Assembly: GCA_023053685.1 (NCBI GenBank)
Contig: JALIGW010000005.1
Coordinates: 52,576,742 to 52,640,741, forward strand
Direction of reading: 5' to 3'
Source: Diadophis punctatus similis
Taxonomy: Eukaryota; Chordata; Lepidosauria; Squamata; Dipsadidae
Length of the DNA: 64,000 nucleotides
Part shown: one piece after another, positions 10,754-24,649 of the stretch
How the letters are laid out: every line of letters begins with the position of its first letter
How positions within the stretch are numbered: the stretch's first letter is position 1
The notes under the pieces: generated by a model
Seen by the model: only the letters and a program-made list of their open reading frames with translations
Databases searched by the model: none
Told to the model about the DNA's origin: nothing
Position numbers and translations under genes: made by a program

Positions 10754-13099
10754 AATATGTCAGTAATGCCCATCCAGGAATATAGGATTTAAAGGAAATG
10801 CATACATTTTAACTAAATATTCCTGGTGTGTCCAACTTGGCATTTCAACTAATTTTGTGCTAATGTGTGGTGTGCAGTATCAAAAGGTGTTATTGTTTTT
10901 TCAACTAAGTTATCTTGTTATATTGATGTGAATAAAAGAAACCTGCAGATAATTTATGGAACTACAAAGCTTGTTCCATTCAAATCTAAGGAATTGTGGC
11001 AGGAAAAAAAATCTTGAGCCAGGTTTATCCATATTTCTTACCAATGCACCCAATACAAACTATACCTCTTTAAATCCTGCAGTTTGGAGGAAAGTCAACA
11101 GAATTCTGCCAGTATAAGTGGAAAATTTTATTTCTTCAATCCTAAACTTTGTGCAAGGTCGTATACAGTTCTGTACGTGCCTTAAAATGTCAAGATTAAA
11201 ATATAATATCTTCATTTGTTTGGTCATGTTCAGAAAATATTTGTGCCTTTAAAAACTGATGTTTTTCTCACCATCTGATTTAACCTTTTACTTCTCAGCT
11301 TGTTTCTCATTATCCAGGTATCCTCTTATGGATCCAAAAGAGGCCATGCCTAATTTTAAGTGCAAAATAAATCCTGTTGCTTCTATCTCTGAAAGTGAAT
11401 GAGCACAAGATTAGATCAGATAAAACACACTTGAGATAAAGTGCACAAGGTGGATTATACAAGAAAAGAGGATTTCATGAAGAACACATCCACAACTTTT
11501 TGTTAACATTAAGAATGGTGGCTTTTGTAAGCAACATTTATGGAAACTCAACTGGAGCTTTAAAAGCAGTGCCTTTTGTTGTACATTTCTCTGCATACAT
11601 TTGCTTTCTAGTCAGTAGCTTTAACTTCAGAAACCATGCTGAGCCTTGACTCCTGTTCATTTTGTTTAATGAAAAGCTAGTGATGTACTTTTACACCCAT
11701 ATTCCAGTTTCCTTTTCTTTGAAGTGTATTAAGCTATCCAGTAAGATGTGTAGCTCATTAGGCTTTTATTATCATGGGCCCAAATTAAGCATCTGTTCCC
11801 CAGGGAGTGATAAACAGCAAGTGGATATCAGGGATACATCCTTGATTACAATATTTATTCACTTAGTAATTTACAATTTCTTATCAACAGAAATCCCTTC
11901 CATGTAGATCAAGCCAGATGCAAGGTATGACTCTTTTGACAAAACAGACTACCATCCACTACTTGGATCTCTGTTTTTAATAGTTATTTAATTTGATCAA
12001 GCAAATTAAAAAATTTGGCATTTTTGGTGACAGATTAACAAGCATGTGAGAAACATATTGTAAAAGAAGATTCAAGGCAATGTGAAATTTAAATCATGTT
12101 AAATGACCTTCATTTTGAAGTGCCACTTGATATTATCAAAGTCTTTGGTTCTCTTTTATCTACAAACATGTCTACTTCCATTTTAACTAAGATTTTATAA
12201 AGTCTGAAGAGTATGTCTGAAATTGTTCTGAAGGTCAGGAAATAAACACATTCTCATAATTCAGCTCAGAGGAAGCAGCTCCAATTGAATCTCTTTCTTT
12301 AAAGTGTAGTTCTGTGAAAAGTCAAGTTTATAGACTGATTATGCCTTTCAGTTTGTGGTATCGTCTGTCTTTATCTCAAATAAGATGTTGTTTTATCTCT
12401 GATTTGTAAAAATAATTGATATATTACTTTATGATATGATTACCTTTATTTCCCCATCTACTATAATATGACAACATATTCTAACTGGTTATATTTTAAC
12501 CCATAACATTCAATGGGGGAAATGTGGCCTGATACTAACAGATACCAAGAAGTAGTCAATATGTAAGCTGTTATGGTAATTTGTATATTTGACTTCATTA
12601 GTATGGAATTGAATTTTCTGTAAAAGTTTGGTAACCTTGCATATAAGTTCAGAGCAGCCCTCCTCAATCAGATAATAAAAATTCTTATTTACAAAATATG
12701 GAATTCTGTTTCCACAATGCTTTGGTCGATATTACTGAGAACACCAAACTGGAAAAGATTGATTTACAGATTTTTCTATTGTATATATGATGCAAGATTT
12801 CATCAAAATCGTATACAGAAAAGCTTTATGTAGAAGTGGTAAGTGTTGATATTAAAATTTGCCATGACACCTACCCACTACCTTCTGATCTTTCCATGTA
12901 TTCTGTTTGGTTCAATGACAGCAGCTGTTGGGAGATTTCCTAAAATTATTTTTATTTCAGGATTTGCCTGTTAAGAGGAATTTTTATAACATGATAATAT
13001 CACATCATGCTTTACAGAGAAGGGGAATTTATTAAATAATATCAGAAAGGAGAAAGGGAAACAAGGATGCTGGTTGTATTAGCAGATATGTAGTAATCA
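10754..13099. other. Unique AT-rich non-coding DNA
   Basis: No gene, repeat family or RNA gene recognised. Confidence 0.5.
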
Positions 13100-13510
13100 A
13101 AGTAAGTTGTAATGGACCCTCAAAAATACTTATGATCTGATTCCAAAGTGCCAAGGAGCCCCCATGATCACATGGCCTCATTTTGGGTACTTGACAGCTG
13201 GCTTGCAATAATGATATTTGCAGCATCCTGCAGTCATATGTCCACAATTTATGATGTTTTGGTCAAAAACTGGTATTTATTTCCAATTTTTGGCAAAAAT
13301 CCTGCATAGTGAGCAATGGGTTTGCTTAATGACCTGGCATTTGGTTAATGATTGCAAGTTAGCTTTACAATTACCATATGCACTTAATGAAGAAAAAAAA
13401 GCAAAATCAAGGACATAAAATCAGATTGGTCACATGGGTGACCCGTTTTACAATTCTTATGACTTACGACATAATGAGCAGGTAGTTAATTGAAGAGTAA
13501 CTGTATAGCA
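13100..13510 (-). mobile_element. Degraded Tigger-like MITE
   Basis: Scattered phrases such as 'catgatcacatggc', 'gacttacgac' and a right end resembling 'ggtagtt...gtaactgta' match the pattern of the better preserved element at 50149-50539. The copy is very divergent and its ends are uncertain. Confidence 0.4.
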
Positions 13511-14455
13511 GGAGTTCGATTATGGAGTCCTGCCAAATACACAACATGTATCCACAGCCTCTTCAGAATTAAGACAACCTTAAACTTGCATTCATGAACA
13601 TTTGTTTAAAAATATACACAAAGCCTGAAACATAGCTGCAATAAATTGTGAAAAATTTCAGATTCAGAAAATTACTGTATGTGATGATACCTGATGCCTG
13701 AAAAAATTACTCTGTTACCTTTATTACCAGATTTTTTTTCCAAGCTTGATATATTGGACCATCTTTCAAATTCTAAGCAGGCATAGCCAGATCAAGTTGT
13801 TGACTCAACCCATCCATTGCTCTATTCAATATACGTTATCTACCATGGTGGTTTTTTTTTTTGTTGAGAATAGAGTAAAAATAGTAAGATACAGTATTTT
13901 TTCTACAGTCCCATAAAAACTAATATACTGATGAAATGCAAACGGCAGTATATGCAGTCTGATGTGAAGTCTTTCTCAAGCTGGCTCCATCCAGATGTTG
14001 GGACTGCAATTGTCATCGATCAACTTTAGCATGACTGATGGTCATGTCTAATAGCGATCCAAGGTCTAAAAAATTGGGATGGTTGCCAGGATGCTATTCT
14101 CTGCAAGAAGGTCAAGGATTGCAGATTTTTTCTTAAGAGATAAATGCTGCCCTTCAAATAACAATTATATTTACTGATAAAAATTTCACACACAGACAAT
14201 CCTGTTCTTCCTTTAGCAAAAGCAGAAGAATTAAAGAAGTTGGATATATGATAAGGGAATTGAATAGCTACACTTGAAGAAAGGAAGTGGAAGGAGAGAA
14301 CAAACTGTATATAAATGAGGGAGAAGGTAACTAAAGTGGCAAGAAAACAAAAACTAATATTTAAAGGGATCTTCAGAGGTATGTAATCATTGTACTTTTT
14401 TTCTTGAGTTTTGTTTTCAGCAGTGTCTACTATTCTTTGCAATAGATGCAAAACT
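13511..14455. other. Non-coding, no recognised feature
   Basis: AT-rich sequence with a T-run near 13850-13862. No gene or repeat is seen. Confidence 0.5.
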
Positions 14456-14463
14456 CTTCCTAC

Positions 14464-14770
14464 CAGTGGTGGGATTAATTTTTTTTACTACCGGTTCTGT
14501 GGGTGTGGCTTGGTGGGCGTGGCAGGGGAAGGATACTGTAAAATCTCCATTCCCTCCCCACTCCAGGGGAAGGTTACTGCAAAATCTTCATTTCCTCCTG
14601 ATCAGCTGGGACTCGGGAGGCAGAGAACAGATGAGGCGGAGCCAGTCAGAGGTGGTATTTACCGGTTCTCCGAACTACTCAAAATTTCCGCCACTGTTTC
14701 TCCAGAACTACTCAAAATTTCTGCTACCAGTTCTCCAGAAGTGGTCAAAACCTGCTGAAACCCACCTCTG
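14464..14770 (+). mobile_element. hAT-type MITE with 8-bp TSD
   Basis: It begins CAGTGGTGGGATTAA and ends AAACCCACCTCTG, so the ends are inverted. The flanking octamers CTTCCTAC (14456-14463) and CTTCCTAT (14771-14778) match at 7 of 8 positions. The interior has diverged internal duplications: 'gaactactcaaaatttc' appears twice and 'aggggaagg.tactg.aaaatct' twice. No transposase is present. Confidence 0.82.
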
Positions 14771-14778
14771 CTTCCTAT

Positions 14779-15227
14779 ATTGAGAAGCACAATATTGAGG
14801 AAATTTCACTTTCCTGTCAGATAAATACAGTACATAAGTATTTTAAAAAAAATTGAATGCTATAAATAATTGGATTTTCAGATATGCCTTCACTTCCTGT
14901 TTTGGATAAGAAGTAAAATAGTTTTCACTCTCTGGCACCCATTACCAATATGCAATGAAGATTGTTCTTAGAATATTATTTGGTTAGCTGATTATTGTAG
15001 AAGGGAAAAAAATTGAGGCTAAATTATGATACAAATAATAGTGATCTTTGATAGAAGCAATGATAATCAGATATCCAGGTATCACCTTCCTTAAGTCCCT
15101 TGTATGAAAAACACATTTAACCATCATTTTATCAACTTTCCAATGCATAGTGGGGACTATTCTGAAGCTTTTCTGTTGCAAAGGAGGGATAACCCTAATT
15201 AACACTTAAAATATTCCAGGAGAAGAT
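14779..15227. other. Non-coding, no recognised feature
   Basis: AT-rich sequence between two hAT MITEs. Confidence 0.5.
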
Positions 15228-15483
15228 CAGTGGTGGGTTGCTACCGGTTTGGACCAGTTCACGCGAACCGGTGGTGGAAATTTGGCCACGGTCGCCGAAC
15301 CGGTAGTGAAGGCCAGCTTGCTATGCCCCCGACCCGGTTCCCTGGTCGCCGCTGCTTGAAAGCGGCTAGCAAATTACCCTCTGCGCATGCGCAAAGGCTT
15401 CTGCAAATGTGCAGAGAGTTAGTATCCGGATGTGACATGCGCACTTCCGAACCGGTAGGGAAGGTAAGAGAAACCCACTCCTG
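15228..15483 (+). mobile_element. hAT-type MITE with 8-bp TSD
   Basis: It begins CAGTGGTGGGTTGCTACC and ends AGAAACCCACTCCTG. The flanking octamers GAGAAGAT (15220-15227) and GACAAGAT (15484-15491) agree at 7 of 8 positions. The interior is GC-rich with repeated 'accggt' and 'gcgcatgcg' palindromic words, typical of the MITE and not of the surrounding DNA. Confidence 0.82.
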
Positions 15484-15491
15484 GACAAGAT

Positions 15492-16429
15492 GATAGCCCA
15501 AGTGCTTTATGGGTAGGACAAAAAGTTATTGCTCAGCTGGAAGTAATCCAAAGCAGCTTCTTAAGAAAATTCTGGTGACTCCTTGCTGCTTATATAATGA
15601 TGAAGGTAGGGTTACCTTCCATCCACTGTCAAAATACATCTTGCATTGCTGAGGTTTTATAGAAAGCCTTCAAGAATCCCTGTTTGCCAAATTTTGTTTT
15701 CATCATTAAACAGCTGGGAATCAGTGAACTGTACTTTTGCCACCTATCCTACAAATCTATTCCTTTGTGGAATATAGAGAAAATATTCAAAATATGGTTT
15801 TTGAAAGGAATTAACCTTTCCTAATTTCTGGTTAATATTATTAGTGCTATACTAAGAAAGGTTTTTACATCCTTTTGATTGAAGACATTCCTTTGGCATA
15901 TCTTGAAAGGAAATGTTGTAAGTACCCTATTGAATAGTGTCTCCATCCCTATCAAGTCAGGTGGATATTATTATTTACTATCTTCTCCACTGCCCCATTT
16001 ACAATGAATTCAAGGCCAATTTGTTAATAGTAGATGAATCACTCAGATTCATATATATATATATATAAAGGGTGACTATATAAATTTGAACAATTCAGGA
16101 CTCAAATGTCCTGAATTGGTTTAATTATCTTCCTGCATATATGTTTCTGACTATTAGTAGTCATGTTGATACTTTTGCTTTGTCATCATTTAAAGTCAAA
16201 AAGATTTTTTTAAAAAATTTTTTAATCATGGCCCTGGTTTATTTTGCTTTGATCTTTTTGTTTCTAACTTTCTTTGTGTGGCTTTATTGTTATTTTGTTG
16301 TATTACGTGCTATGTTATGTTGTTACATTATGTCCCAACAATAAAATGTACTTATTTATTTACAATAAGATGGTATTGGTATAAACTGGTAAATAAATAC
16401 CTTTATCATCTTTCTAAAATCATCCATTA
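15492..16429. other. Non-coding with short (AT)n
   Basis: AT-rich DNA with a short (TA)n run at about 16050-16067. No gene seen. Confidence 0.5.
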
Positions 16430-16800
16430 TCTTTCTACCTCATAATCAATCTTTGCTTCAATCATCTCTACACACCTACCTATACATTGCTTTTTGTGTT
16501 TTAAATTTCTCTCACTCATTTTAAGAATCTCATCAGCTCCATCCAACCATAATTTTGTTGGTCTTTCCCTTTCTCTCAAGCTATTCCTCTTCCTTTAGAT
16601 GTTTGTTTGCAATCAGTTCTGATTAAGTTTTTTTCCTATATCACCAAGACACTTCTTTCATCCTGGTCACTTTTATATGCAAACCATATTCATTCACAAT
16701 CTTTTCATTCTTAACCTGTCACTTCTTGCTTTACCATCAAATACACATTTCTTCAACTACCTGTTCTCAATGGCAGCTTACTTTATGTTTCTTTTGAGAT
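16430..16800 (-). mobile_element. Possible RTE-like LINE relic
   Basis: Read on the minus strand, broken frames hint at an ORF C-terminus of the GRP..WLDG type seen in RTE-like LINEs. Many stops interrupt it. Placement and family are tentative. Confidence 0.3.
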
Positions 16801-16918
16801 AACCAATTTTCATTTTCATATAAAAAGGAGGAAAAGTACAACATTATACTTCAACTTGAAAAATGACAAATATCATGCAAAACCTTTCTACCACCATATG
16901 CTTTTTTTTCTATTTAGT

Positions 16919-17035
16919 CTATGAAGATTCTCAGCCATCCAGGTCATGACTGTCCCAAAGGTGCTTTTGCAAGAGACAACTGGACTTTCTTTGTTTTTTC
17001 TTCTTCATCCAAAAATCTTCTTCAGTTCTCACACT
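16919..17035 (-). mobile_element. Unclassified dispersed repeat
   Basis: The phrases 'gaagattctcagccatccaggtcatg' (split by substitutions) and 'caactggactttctttg' are the reverse complement of phrases at 27615-27720 ('aaccagaaagtccaattg', 'gaagaagcttcttggatgagaag'). They are therefore two copies of one repeat in opposite orientations. I recognise it as common in snake sequences but cannot name it. Confidence 0.5.
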
Positions 17036-17087
17036 CATACTGTATGTAATCTATTTTCTATGCTAACATGACATAATAGGGTGGTTT

Positions 17088-17820
17088 TAAGAATAGGGAA
17101 TTGCTTATTTTTATTTAAGGAACTGACAAAGTGAGATAATAAAGCATAGATAATGGTTTCAACCTTCTATTCTATAATTTAAATACATGTCCAATTCGTG
17201 CATGCATACTAAATAAATAAAATAATAGATTTGAAAGACTTGTTGGAAAGATTTTGAAATTAGTTCTCAACGCATATCTACGAACATATTACAGCAATAT
17301 TAAGAACAGATAAATGCTTAATTTTATTTAAGGAATTGGCAATGTGAGATAACAAAGCATAGATAATGGTATCAACCTTCTATTGTATAATTTAAATACA
17401 TGTCAAAATAATGCTACATGTTCAATAATACATGTCAAAATCCATGAATGCATATAGAGTAAATAAAACAATAGATTTATTTATTTATTTATTTATTATG
17501 GTGTTCTTATATGCCGCCCAACTCCCGAAGGACTCAGGGCGGCGTACAACAGAGATTTGAAGCACGTGTTAGAAAGAGATTGAAAATATATTGTTAATGT
17601 ATATCTATAAATATATTTCAGCAATTTTAAGAATAGGGAATCACTCAATTTTATTTAAACAACTGGAATAGTGAGATAATAAAGCATAGATAATGCTGTC
17701 ACCTTCTATAATTTAAATATATGTACAAATCCATGTGTGCATACAGATAAATAAAAATAGATTTGAATGACATTTAAACATATGTTGTCAATATATACAA
17801 ATATATTTCAGCAATTTAAC
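17088..17820 (+). repeat. Three-copy tandem repeat, about 185-215 bp unit
   Basis: Units begin at 17088, 17301 and 17638 with 'taagaa' and share landmarks: 'gtgagataa.aaagcatagataatg', 'aaccttctat', 'taatttaaatacatgt', 'aatagatttgaa' and a closing 'acagcaat'. Unit 1 is 213 bp and unit 3 about 183 bp. Unit 2 is about 337 bp because it carries a retroposon tail (about 17475-17550) and an internal 15-bp duplication ('aatacatgtcaaaat', near 17394 and 17428). Confidence 0.8.
17475..17550 (-). mobile_element. 3' tail of a LINE/SINE inserted in the tandem repeat
   Basis: An (ATTT)n stretch followed by 'atgccgcccaactcccgaaggactcagggcggcg' (read in parts) is the reverse complement of the tail type ending the LINE at 40500-41326 ('gggagttgggcggcatacaaat', then (AAAT)n). 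It interrupts unit 2 between 'aatagattt' and 'gaagcacg', which are contiguous in units 1 and 3. Confidence 0.7.
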
Positions 17821-20800
17821 ATATTTAAATAAAATACCTTCCATGAAAATGTACATTAGTAAACATGATGTTTGTAAACTACATGTTCCAAAACTAAACT
17901 TGATCTTTAACCAAGAGTCATGGTCTGTCTAGTTGATCTCATCTAAATGCACAGCAGGTAGGGGGAAAAATAAACCTATTTAGATTGTGGCCTGTTACTG
18001 CAGAAACTTTCTAACTAACTATGCTTCCCTAGAGGGAATATTTAACATGCTTGTAGCCCATGATTCTGTTTATCCAATGACAAAAATAAAATAATCAGAA
18101 CTATGCTCAGCATAGTGGAACCTCTGTGATGTCAAGTAGCTTTTAAAAGTTGCCAGTAAAAACTGTTACAACTGAAAGAGAAAACAAATAGTCCACCCTG
18201 CTATATTGCTTGTAAAGACATACTGGAATTAAACAATTGGCAACAATCACCTTAAAATATTTGCAACAATTCCAAATGTCAGAAGTGATTAAATGCAGCT
18301 GGCTTGCAAAATAACGTTATGGTAATTTTAGAAGTCCTCAAAATATATGCGAAGGTTTTAAGGCAATTACAACATTGTTCCAAACTATGGTCAAATTTTC
18401 CTTTTTGTTAGTGGTCATGAGTCAGAAAGGAGCACAATGTGGGATTTTACAATCATTGAATGCAGTAAATCTGAAAAAAAGTGGAAGGAGGGGAGTGTTA
18501 TACATATTGATCCTTCTTTCCTAATAAGAGTTTCATATATTTATTTACTATGATTTGTACTACAGGTAGCAAATGAGAAATAGGGACAAGAATCTCACTG
18601 ACAATGAATTAAGGAAAACTGACTTTCTGTGAACAGAAGAGTTCCTTCCACTCAAACAATAGGTAGAAATTAAACCAAATTTCCCTGATGTTGGGGTGGT
18701 GGTGGTGGTGGTGGTGGTGGTGGTGGGCCATTGTAATTCACCACTCTGTGGTTTTCTAAGCTGCCTTCCAGCTATTCTGGAGGAATTTGCACTCCAATCC
18801 TTCAAAGTAGATTTTTAAAGGAAACAGAGGAAAGGAAGATAGACAAAAATCAACTATCTCATCTTAACTGATCTCACCAGAATTAGCAAAGCCCCAGCAA
18901 TTGCAAATGTGAATTTATCTATCTGCAAGTAGCACATAGAGTCTTGGAGACATCAGAAAAATTACAAAGCTTTCACATCTGAGACATTGTGGCTAGAGGA
19001 AATCTGTATTAAGTTTCTAGGTTCAACCTTTTTTTCAAACCATGATAAATGTATTCACATAAATTTCTTATGAAAACATTTTTTTCTGAGAAAATATGAC
19101 AAGATTGGTTACATCAATAGTTTTCCTGACATCAGTTTGTACAATGCCTAAGTTGCAAGATGTTAACCTTAAAAATTAGAAAAGCTTAACAGTGTTTTTG
19201 CAGCACAGCTTCTAAGTTCTCCCTGCTATTTGAGAAGAAAAAAAAACATTATTTTTCAGGGTAGATATTCTGTACTTTTTTCATGATCTAGATGTAGTCC
19301 CTTGTTACTATTTGCTATGATAAAGTTAAGGCAACAAGTCCACTTCAGAAGTCAAGTTATCTCCCTCTACATAAAAACCTCCATTTCTCCTAAGATTCAT
19401 CTTTTAAGGATATTCTTCAATTTTGAACGAGGAAGGAAGCAATGGCCTCCCAATCCTCTTCTCAATTAATTAACTAGATAGTGAAATAATAGATATTGAA
19501 ATTGCCAAAATTCAATAATTCTGAACCTCTTTCAATGGAAAAGGGAGTCTTTTTCCTTTGAACACACTTTCTATTCCATGGTCTTTTTTTTCTTATAAAA
19601 GAAAAATATTTTTTTCTCCTAGGTGAAGGAAGAGGGGGGGGGAGAAATCTATTCTTAGTCTTCCTTGTAATAGGATAAAGTAGTGAATTGAAGTTGGATT
19701 TCAAGAATGGAATATTCTTGATTGGGAGATAAAATTTAAAAAATTCCATGGCAATTTGGGCTCATAGACTAAAAGTTCTCTAGTAAACCATAGTCACAAG
19801 CATCCTTTTGGTCCTTCATGCTAATATTGTTGTGAACCAAAATCTTTTGAGGGCATCAATCACAAAGGTAATCCATGGTTCTTCCAGCTACTGTTCTTGG
19901 CTATTATTGTCACTCTTATGCTGCTTCTCTTTTGTCTGCTGTTTGCCTTTCTTTCCAACTTTCTGACTCCCATTCAGATAACTCCAACAACTCAACTACT
20001 CTTTCTCTAAACTATTTTCTTCATCCCTCTCTCTGGCCCTTTCTCTTTCCAAATAGCTCTTTATCACCCATTGTTAGAGGTGAGAATAAATCTCACATAG
20101 AGGCAGTGTTTGATCTTTCTCTCGGAGCTCAGACATTTAGAAATAAAACCGAAGTTAAAATCTAATAAAATATTTATTTCGGTACAAAAACAATAAATTC
20201 TGAATAATTACATTCTTGCTAATTAAATGCGACCGCTCCCGGTCAGAGTCAAACCACAAGAAGAAGAATGAAGAATCAGGAATGCACACATGCGTACAAG
20301 ATTACATCACATGTCCTGTTTGTAATAGAATGTACCATAATATTAGGATAGGGGTGCATCACCCTGCATATACATACAACTGACAATATTCACTACGTGA
20401 CACCCATCAAGTTGAAATAGACTCTTAGCTACCAAATAGACTTTCAGGATGAATGTCACCAACCTGACTTTCAGGATTTCCATCGCACAATGTTCCCATT
20501 GTTGCCGCAATAAAGCTTTATCTGGAAGTTGGAATTACCTTCAAAACTTTTACAATATGTGTTCTTGGCATATACTCCTGACATTCTTTGTTCATCTCTT
20601 TCTCCCAGGAACATTGTCCCAACTATGTTGAGGCAGCATAATAGGAACTAGGGAGAAGGGTACTTGGCCACCTAGTGATCTTGAAAACATAGATTTTACC
20701 ATATTTTATTTTTAAATCTCCTTTAAATTGTCACAGTAACTAGTCACAAATAGCTTCCTATTTATGCAATATGCTCCTGGTACTGTCATCTAAATTGAAC

Positions 20801-23800
20801 AGATGAATGGCTTCTAATAATGTATGTTTACTTCATAAATGTTTGAGCAATTACACTGTAATTATGTCTTTGTAGGTGCTTTTCTGCTGACATATAGAGT
20901 ACCAGTGCCTTTTTAAGTGTAATTGCTATTCTTTGTATCATTTAGCAAAGCTCAACCATTGTTATTGGCTGGCAAATTACTTACACTTAGACCATAGGTA
21001 ACTGGCTGGCTAAGGTGATGCTGTCAGTAACATTACAACATAAAGTGAGTATAAATGGAAATTCAAGGCATATTTTCTAATAGTTTTCTATGTTTTAAGA
21101 CAAAAAGAACAAAACATTACTTTCTAAACTATATCTGTCACGTGATGCAGCCTCATGTCTTGTTCCAAACTCACCCCTTATTAACACTGAAGCTTTGCAT
21201 ATTTATCTTTGTTTATGCTTAGTTTGATACTCTGAATTATGTTCCATCCTCTTTCCTATGCTCAATTCAACTTTAGCTATGTACAACATATAATATGCAC
21301 AACTGTACATTTCTCCTTCCCTAAAAATTTACAGTATATTGTAAATAGTGCAAAGGCTGATGTACAAAGTCTATATAGTCCTAAAGTCTTGATCGTTGCC
21401 TCAGGACTATAAAGTCTCTTTGAGTAACTAATCTGAAAAAAAGTCACTCTAATTCACTTCAAGTTGCTTTGTGTCGCTCTGACTTCCTCACCTGACATAT
21501 TCAATAAGCAGAAGAATCTTCTATGCATGAAAACTTTTTCCAGCTACTGAAATGCCAGAAAAGGCAACTGAAGCAAAGTTAAATGAGGCAATGTAGTACT
21601 GTGACCTTACTCTTTAGAACTAGGGGTCCAATTTGCTCTGTAATGGGGTTTTTTGTATGTACCCTTTGAAGACCTGCAGAAATCTAACAGCGCTGTTTCA
21701 TAATATTTAATATTGAAATACACTCACTTCAAGAGGATTTGCAATAAAACATTATGTTTTATTTTCTATTGGGGGAGCTGTTATGTAATCCATATTTTCA
21801 TTTTCACAATACAGTAAACCTGATTTTCTCTTCCCGGTAGCATTTTTAATCAGTTGAAATTCAATGAAAAATGCAACCTCATTGTAATGATGACTGAAAA
21901 ACTCACTAATGCCCAATTAATTGTATCTGATATAATAATACTCTGATTTTTTGAATAATATTTCATAATCTCCCCAGTTAACAGTAAATGTTTTTACTAT
22001 CTAAATCATTTGTAACATTTGTTTTAATCCATTGGGCATAGATCTTTTCCCTTCGTGTCGTTTATTTTGGTAATATAGTATAAAACTAGAATGTAGAATT
22101 TCCATATTTAAATAAAGCAACATAATCTGAATTTCCCAGACTAAGATAATAGGGAAATACTACCAATTATTTGTTTTTTTCAAAATTTTCCAAATTAAAA
22201 TGTATTTTGGGGCATACTATATGCTTTTGAATGATATGCATATAAACTTAATTACAAACTAATTAAAAGTTTTATCTGATATAGAAATGGCATATCAATA
22301 GATTTGTCATGTGAAGCCAATAAAAAAGAATTAGAGAGAACTACATCTAATTATATGTAATTTTTTAAAAAAATAATAGGTGTGGCTTTGCATATTGAAA
22401 TGCATTAAAAATAAACCAAAACATTCCTCAACCTTCCAAATTTCCTTGATAATTGTTTATGTGTAGAAATTTAATTTTTATTTAAGATTATGAACATTGA
22501 CACATATAATATGACTATATTTCCCCAGTATAATTTTAACTCTCTCCTTGTGCTATCTTCCTCTTCCTCGTTGTAATTTTAACTAATTAAAATAAAAGCA
22601 CTTTCAGAAAATATAAGCAATTTTTTTTCCAGGCTTAATTCACAATGTGAACTGATCACATTTAATTGAAATTTGACTCTTATTGCTAACTGTTATTGTT
22701 TCCTTGTCTTTCTAAAGTTCTTTCTCTATTTTTATCTCATTATAGCAGAACTATGCCCTGCTTTTATACAGATAATAAACTGATAACATATGTATAAACA
22801 GAACTTCTTGAAACATTCTCAGCTGCAACTTCCAGAGCAGCCAACATGAAGTAGAATAATCTAAATGTGAGGCCAGTAATTTGTGTGGTGCAGTGAAAAG
22901 GTTAATCTGATATGGAAAAGTCGTAGTTTATGTGGGGATTGCTCATAACAGTGATTTCAGTGAAGCTCTGTCAATCAGAAAAGACAATGCTGGATTCAGA
23001 GGAGCAATGGACTGATTCAATATAAAGTATTTTCAAAAGTTCGTAAAATACTATGAGTGCAACGCCCACATTCATTATCCTTTATGACTTGAGAGAATTA
23101 CCTGATAAATCAAGTATCATTTATGTTTTAAGATTCTTCAAAAAACTTCAACTATTTTTAAAACCTGAGCATAAATAGGTAGCGATTCAAATGGAGAGTG
23201 TGTATATTTTTGGAAAAATTGTTTTAGCTTCGGTATTCTTCTGTTGTATGTACAGCTGTAATTTGTCATCTATTGAAGAAACATAGTATATCCATTTAAA
23301 GGACTAGTTCTTGCGGGGGGGGGGGTGTTTCTCCCCAGTCTGATGTTTGTCACACACACTACATTGGCTGATAAAAAAAAAGCTTTTTTCTTCCTGCTGT
23401 AAAAACATAGTTAGCAGATTTCATCCTTTGTGGACTGATCACAGAAGACTTCAGGAAACGTCAAACATGCAAACAGTTATGCCTTTAAATGGATTATATT
23501 CAATTACTGCAATTACTGTAAAAATGTAACTTTTAGTCTGAAGGGAAAGTACAGAAAGGACATTTATGAATGTTAATTGCTGCATAACAGTCATCTCCTA
23601 TTCTTGAATTCTCGAGCTGTTTGGGATGGACATGGAAGGAAATAACAACCCAGAAGAATCTTAAATTTAGGAAATTTCATTTCAAAAACTCCTCCAAAAC
23701 TGAGAATACATCAACTGCATAATGAATCTAGAAGTTCCCAGTAATTGTTAAAAAAATATGAACAAAAAATAAAGAAAGAAAGAAAGAAAATAGCTGGATT

Positions 23801-24640
23801 ACTCTGTGAGAACTTCCATACAACTTCCCATAGCAGAACAATATTCTTACTAGGAACAACTAAAATTGCAGGAAAAAGCATAAAATTTAAAATTCCTAAC
23901 AGGCCTTTATCAGGTAAGATGTTACAAAAGCCATGAAGAATAGGTAAGAAAGTCTAAAAAATTAGGCCAACTGTCTCTATAGGCTTGCCTATTCTATTTC
24001 TCTCAAGCTGGAAACTGTAAATGAAATGTGTTAATTTGATATTTCTAGCAATGGACTAATTCTGGCAGCTATTCCTGTATGAAGGTGCAAAGTGTTAGTC
24101 TTCTGTTTGCCAGAAAAATATCTTCTCCTGGCATGCCAGAGACAATACCAAAGAAATACTACAGAATTTATATTAGCAAACCATGGTGATCCACAGGGGA
24201 GAAGGAAAGGAGGTGTCATGACATTATTGATGCAAATTACCTAATTTGAGTCATTTGTATGATGACATCATGTCATACATACTATCATAGTGAAGTCTAC
24301 CAGATGCCTATGCTGGAACATAAAATAAAAACCCAATTAATCTACTGGTGTAGCTTGCCTAGTAGCTAGAAGGGACTAACTCTTCTAGTTTTAAAAGCTT
24401 TGTAATAAAAATAGTTCTTAGAAAACAAATTTATGCATACAATATGGGAAAGTGATTGAGTCAAACGTCCGCAAATAACCTAATGGGGCTGCCTATAACA
24501 AACGATTTTTGCTTGTCTGTTCATTGTTTTTTAAAAAATGTCAAAAGTTGAATGTATAAACTGTGCTGGGCATAGACCATCTCAGTAGGGTTTTGATTTT
24601 AACTGAAATAGTGAATTTGTTTTTAATTAAGTACTAGACA
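17821..24640. other. Unique AT-rich non-coding DNA
   Basis: No coding exon, LINE, SINE or MITE recognised. A short (GGT)n lies at 18694-18726. The segment about 19860-20420 is richer in C and T and may be an old repeat. A short G-run occurs at about 23313-23324. About 21800-22120 and 20830-21010 are dense non-repetitive sequence that might be conserved, but this is untested. Confidence 0.45.
18694..18726 (+). repeat. (GGT)n microsatellite
   Basis: About ten GGT/TGG units in tandem. Confidence 0.95.
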
Positions 24641-24649
24641 ACCTGTGCC

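Noticed and set aside
17088..17820. LTR pair of a retrotransposon
   Set aside because: There are three adjacent units without internal coding sequence, TG..CA ends or target duplication.
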